Part shown: positions 61,134-64,000 of the stretch, one piece after another
Layout: each line of letters opens with the position of its first letter
Numbering within the stretch: position 1 is the stretch's first letter
From: Bacillus timonensis
GTDB taxonomy: Bacteria; Bacillota; Bacilli; Bacillales; Bacillaceae_L
DNA: 64,000 nt
Reading direction: 5' to 3'
Assembly: GCF_004799755.1 (NCBI RefSeq)
Contig: NZ_SLUB01000010.1
Location: 1-64,000 of the forward strand
The notes under the pieces: generated by a model
The model's input: only the letters and a program-made list of their open reading frames with translations
Told to the model about the DNA's origin: nothing
Databases searched by the model: none
Translations under genes and position numbers: made by a program

Positions 61134-64000
61134 ACGCACGCACCCCCTTAAAGCTTTTTAGTCCCTCTGCCGTTTCATCCTGTTGCTTCTGTTTTAATCC
61201 ATCCTTGTCATAGGTGGACCGTCTGCAAATCTTTTTGAACTCACAAAATGTACATTCATTCTCATCATCCGTCATGGTAAAATGTCCATGCTCCACAATC
61301 GAAAGGAGCTTGTCTAAAATATCTTTACCATTGGTTCGTGTTGAGTCCTCTTGTTCCCTCACAAAGCGTTTTCCCGCCCCTTTTCGAGTTGGAAAAAGAT
61401 AGGAACTCATTTTCACTGAACCATCCTCCAGCCCCATATGGGCCTCGATTGCGAGAGTGTAGAGGAGATGCTGCAGCTGTCTCCCCCCTTTGAAAAATTC
61501 CTTCGTGTGATAGCCCCAACTGCTTCCCGTTTTATAATCAATAATATGGTAGGAGCCATCAGGAAGCTTGTCGACTCGGTCAATGATTCCCCTGACATGA
61601 ACCGTTCCAGAAGGAAGCTCAATTACAGCTGGTGCGTCTTCTCCAAATGAATATTCAAAATACAAAGGTTCACCATGCTCACTATTTTCCTCTTCAATTT
61701 TTAAAAAGGTCTCACATGATTCGATGATTTCTTCTGACTCTAGTCTCTCCGTTCGTCGATTTGGTGGCGGAACCATTTTTTTAACTTCATTTAGCCTTTC
61801 GCTCGCTATCTTTGTTAAAAGGTCAACATGCTTTGAGTAGGAAGGCTTTTCGTGACGTCCTTTCATTTCTTGATAAAATTTCTCGAATATTTCATGGAGC
61901 AAGGTCCCCCGCGTTTTAGCATCTAACCATTTTGTCGGGTCATATGTAATGTCTTCAATTACTTTTACCCGCAACACATTTTCTAAAAAATAGGCATAAG
62001 GGCATTTTGCTATTTTCTCGAGTTTCCCAGCCGAAATAGTGATTTCTGGATTTTTGCGCGGATCGAACCCTGTGGTATCACTTTCAATTTTACCTTCGTA
62101 CACAGTAAAGGTTGGTTCCTGCCTCATTTTTTCAGCATGAAGCCCTCTCGTAATATTCGAAAAATCCGCTAAAAGTCGTTCATCAAGCTGGATGGTTTGA
62201 GAGTTTGTGATTTTCTCATACCACCAGTCAACATTTTCAAGTGGATGGTTTCGGTCTACAACCTGTACATTCTCTTGAAGAGTCTTAAAATCTGCTGAAA
62301 AATCTCCAGTTTGAATTCGATAGCATTGTAAAAATAAATACGATGGAGATATAGTTCGATTTTCATTTATATCAAACCTACAGAAACTAATGGTTATGTC
62401 ATTTTTCGCTGTTGAAGCAAAAAGCTGCAACATGGAAAAAAGGTCGTTTTTGAGTCTTTCTTTTTCCAACGGCAAAAATCGTCCTAGTTTTTCTCTTTCA
62501 GTGTCAAGTAAAAGTGGGTCCTCCCCTGCCTTCCCTGGAAACCGCTTGTTGTCCATACCAACAACAAACAAATGCTCACGATTCAAATAAAACCCGTTTT
62601 TATACGAAGAGAAGTGTAGAAATCCAGGCTTAGGACGCGAATGACCAATCCGAATGGAGAGGAAATCCTCCTCGAATTTTTGGTAGGCATTTGCTACCGA
62701 TTCATTAGCATATGGCAGCAAATCCTCAATTCGCTCAAGCAATGCATCTTTCGCCACTTGGTCAAATGCTGAAGACACCTTGTAATGTTTCTGCAGAAAA
62801 TAGGTGATCGTTTTTAACAAGTCCCGATAAATGATACTTTCGTTGTTATCGACAGTTTGCATATGTTTGAAGGTAATCGTAAACCATTTTAAAATCCATT
62901 CATAATCACGGATTCGGTTCTCTGTCAGGGACGAGTCTATCAGTTTAGCTTTGATTTGTGTAAGATAGCGTTCTTTCCCCCAGCCGATGTCCGAACCACG
63001 AAGTAGCGTTGCCCATGTTCTTTTCGAAGGGGCATCATCCCCTAAGTCGAGTACGTTTTCCTGAAGAAGCTTTAAAAGAGCCGGCACACTATAATAATCC
63101 TTCATCCAAGCTAAGATTCCAGCAACCATTTTACCTGGTCTCGTAAACCCAATCGGTACCCCTTCCCCAAAGGTGACCGGCACTTGCAACCGCTCGGCGA
63201 TGTGGTACATAGCGGTTACATATTGGGCGCTTGACGTGTAAAAAATAGCTGCCTCATCAAAGCGGATACCTCTTTCTTTGATTCGGTAGATGACCTCTTT
63301 TAGCTCCATTTCCTCCGTTGTTGCTGAAAAAAGTGACAGAGTTGGCGCGGTTGTTGGTGAGTTCTCCACATCAAATAAATAGCTTAAAAGCGTTTCGTCC
63401 CCAAACACGACTTTTGAGAATGGTGTACTTTCAGGTATAGCAATACCGCGAACTGTTTCCATTGGTAAATAAAAATAGGTTGGTGGAAGGGCCGTTTCTA
63501 AAAATTTCACCTGTTCATAAGCTAACTTTAGGTTGCTTTGAAGAATGAAGATCTGATTTTGAGAATCATATTTTCCTAGTGCATGTCGATAAAGGTCTGC
63601 TTCATCCACCAGTTTATGTTTATGAAGAAGCTGCTCGTAAGCCTCTAAAATAAGTTTCAGATCGTCGCCTTTTTTCGGTGAGACGAACGGTTCGCTTGAA
63701 AGTGTGCTGCTTTTGTATCCCGCAATACGAAGTTGGTTTATTGTTTGATACATGCTTTTGCTTAAGGTTGGTGTGATCTCGAGCTCATGAAAATAATTGA
63801 GGTTATGCTTCAGTTCTGTTAATAGGGTGAACACAAAATGTGCCCCGAGTGCGTCGCTCAAAAGTTGATTTTGTTGGGTCGAGGTGGAGTCAAGGGCAAG
63901 GTCCTTGATCGTTTTGATTTTTAGATTAAGGGCATGATTGTTTTGTTGAGTAAACTGTCGTAAAATTTGCTCGCCAATCATATATGAATCCACGAGTAAG
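61126..64000 (-). CDS. AddB-like nuclease subunit, N-terminus cut by the window edge
   Basis: At least 955 residues; the frame stays open to base 64,000 and the first residues (YMIGEQILRQF, LNLKIKTIKDLAL) look internal, so the start, which should include the degenerate P-loop, is outside. The C-terminal RecB-type nuclease has GTLLHEIFEKFY, GIIDRVDK and HIIDYKTGSS. Four cysteines of the AddB iron-sulfur site are present: C664 (KCPYAYF) and C914, C917, C923 (CTFCEFKKIC; numbering from GTG 63993). Complex partner of the AddA-like protein. Confidence 0.82.
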   Translation of the reverse strand, partial: LLVDSYMIGEQILRQFTQQNNHALNLKIKTIKDLALDSTSTQQNQLLSDALGAHFVFTLLTELKHNLNYFHELEITPTLSKSMYQTINQLRIAGYKSSTLSSEPFVSPKKGDDLKLILEAYEQLLHKHKLVDEADLYRHALGKYDSQNQIFILQSNLKLAYEQVKFLETALPPTYFYLPMETVRGIAIPESTPFSKVVFGDETLLSYLFDVENSPTTAPTLSLFSATTEEMELKEVIYRIKERGIRFDEAAIFYTSSAQYVTAMYHIAERLQVPVTFGEGVPIGFTRPGKMVAGILAWMKDYYSVPALLKLLQENVLDLGDDAPSKRTWATLLRGSDIGWGKERYLTQIKAKLIDSSLTENRIRDYEWILKWFTITFKHMQTVDNNESIIYRDLLKTITYFLQKHYKVSSAFDQVAKDALLERIEDLLPYANESVANAYQKFEEDFLSIRIGHSRPKPGFLHFSSYKNGFYLNREHLFVVGMDNKRFPGKAGEDPLLLDTEREKLGRFLPLEKERLKNDLFSMLQLFASTAKNDITISFCRFDINENRTISPSYLFLQCYRIQTGDFSADFKTLQENVQVVDRNHPLENVDWWYEKITNSQTIQLDERLLADFSNITRGLHAEKMRQEPTFTVYEGKIESDTTGFDPRKNPEITISAGKLEKIAKCPYAYFLENVLRVKVIEDITYDPTKWLDAKTRGTLLHEIFEKFYQEMKGRHEKPSYSKHVDLLTKIASERLNEVKKMVPPPNRRTERLESEEIIESCETFLKIEEENSEHGEPLYFEYSFGEDAPAVIELPSGTVHVRGIIDRVDKLPDGSYHIIDYKTGSSWGYHTKEFFKGGRQLQHLLYTLAIEAHMGLEDGSVKMSSYLFPTRKGAGKRFVREQEDSTRTNGKDILDKLLSIVEHGHFTMTDDENECTFCEFKKICRRSTYDKDGLKQKQQDETAEGLKSFKGVRAYD

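Noticed and set aside
1-64000. tRNA, rRNA, integrase genes or prophage
   Set aside because: No such sequence recognised on reading both strands; a tRNA scan was not possible here.

Overview
The window looks like a chromosomal segment of an AT-rich, spore-forming, denitrifying Bacillaceae (Bacillus/Neobacillus-like). The evidence is AGGAGG-type ribosome binding sites, TTG/GTG starts, many intrinsic terminators, CcpA cre-like sites, a KinB-type sporulation kinase with a Spo0A box, and a Gram-positive type nitrous oxide reductase cluster. I see no rRNA, tRNA, CRISPR array or intact insertion sequence.

Layout. 1-1.7 kb: intergenic repeats, a truncated and frameshifted Rpn/PD-(D/E)XK transposase-like remnant joined to the first 25 codons of an ECF sigma factor, and a small membrane protein. 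2.0-8.7 kb: one nos operon (nosC, nosZ of the Sec-exported clade II type, nosB, nosD, nosY, nosF, then a lipoprotein joining a FixH/YtkA-like domain to a SurA-N-like domain). 9-19.7 kb: aspA, an atypical SDR, an EamA exporter, a TetR regulator in an operon with a small alarmone synthetase and an unlisted 39-aa ORF behind a promoter carrying three palindromic operators, an MFS exporter with paired operators, an XRE-TPR regulator, a TatD hydrolase, trhO and a HTATIP2-like protein. 20-35 kb: a KinB-like kinase, a methyltransferase, a nitronate monooxygenase, thiM-thiE-thiD under a TPP riboswitch, PadR plus a HAAS-domain membrane protein, assorted hydrolases and oxidoreductases, kynU, an Eis-like acetyltransferase and several small membrane proteins.

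35-49.7 kb, minus strand: a complete reductive pyrimidine catabolic locus. PreT/PreA reduce uracil or thymine, HydA opens the ring, a carbamoylase releases beta-alanine, a class III aminotransferase passes its amino group to pyruvate, Ald regenerates pyruvate and frees ammonium, and a CoA-acylating semialdehyde dehydrogenase makes acetyl- or propionyl-CoA. Two permeases (NCS1, NCS2) and a PucR regulator belong to the locus. Near-consensus cre sites precede both transcription blocks.

50-64 kb: a DUF5667-like secreted protein with acidic and basic low-complexity arms, mnmH, the glycolate oxidase set (CdaR-type regulator, glcD, glcF), a YdcF-like protein, and an AddB-like/AddA-like helicase-nuclease pair that runs off the right edge.

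The most unusual sequence-level signals are three separate intergenic arrays with the same exact 52-bp period, one array of ten GCGTC boxes with a 20-bp period that supplies the end of a coding sequence, the triple operator at the alarmone synthetase promoter, and hairpins on both sides of nosZ.
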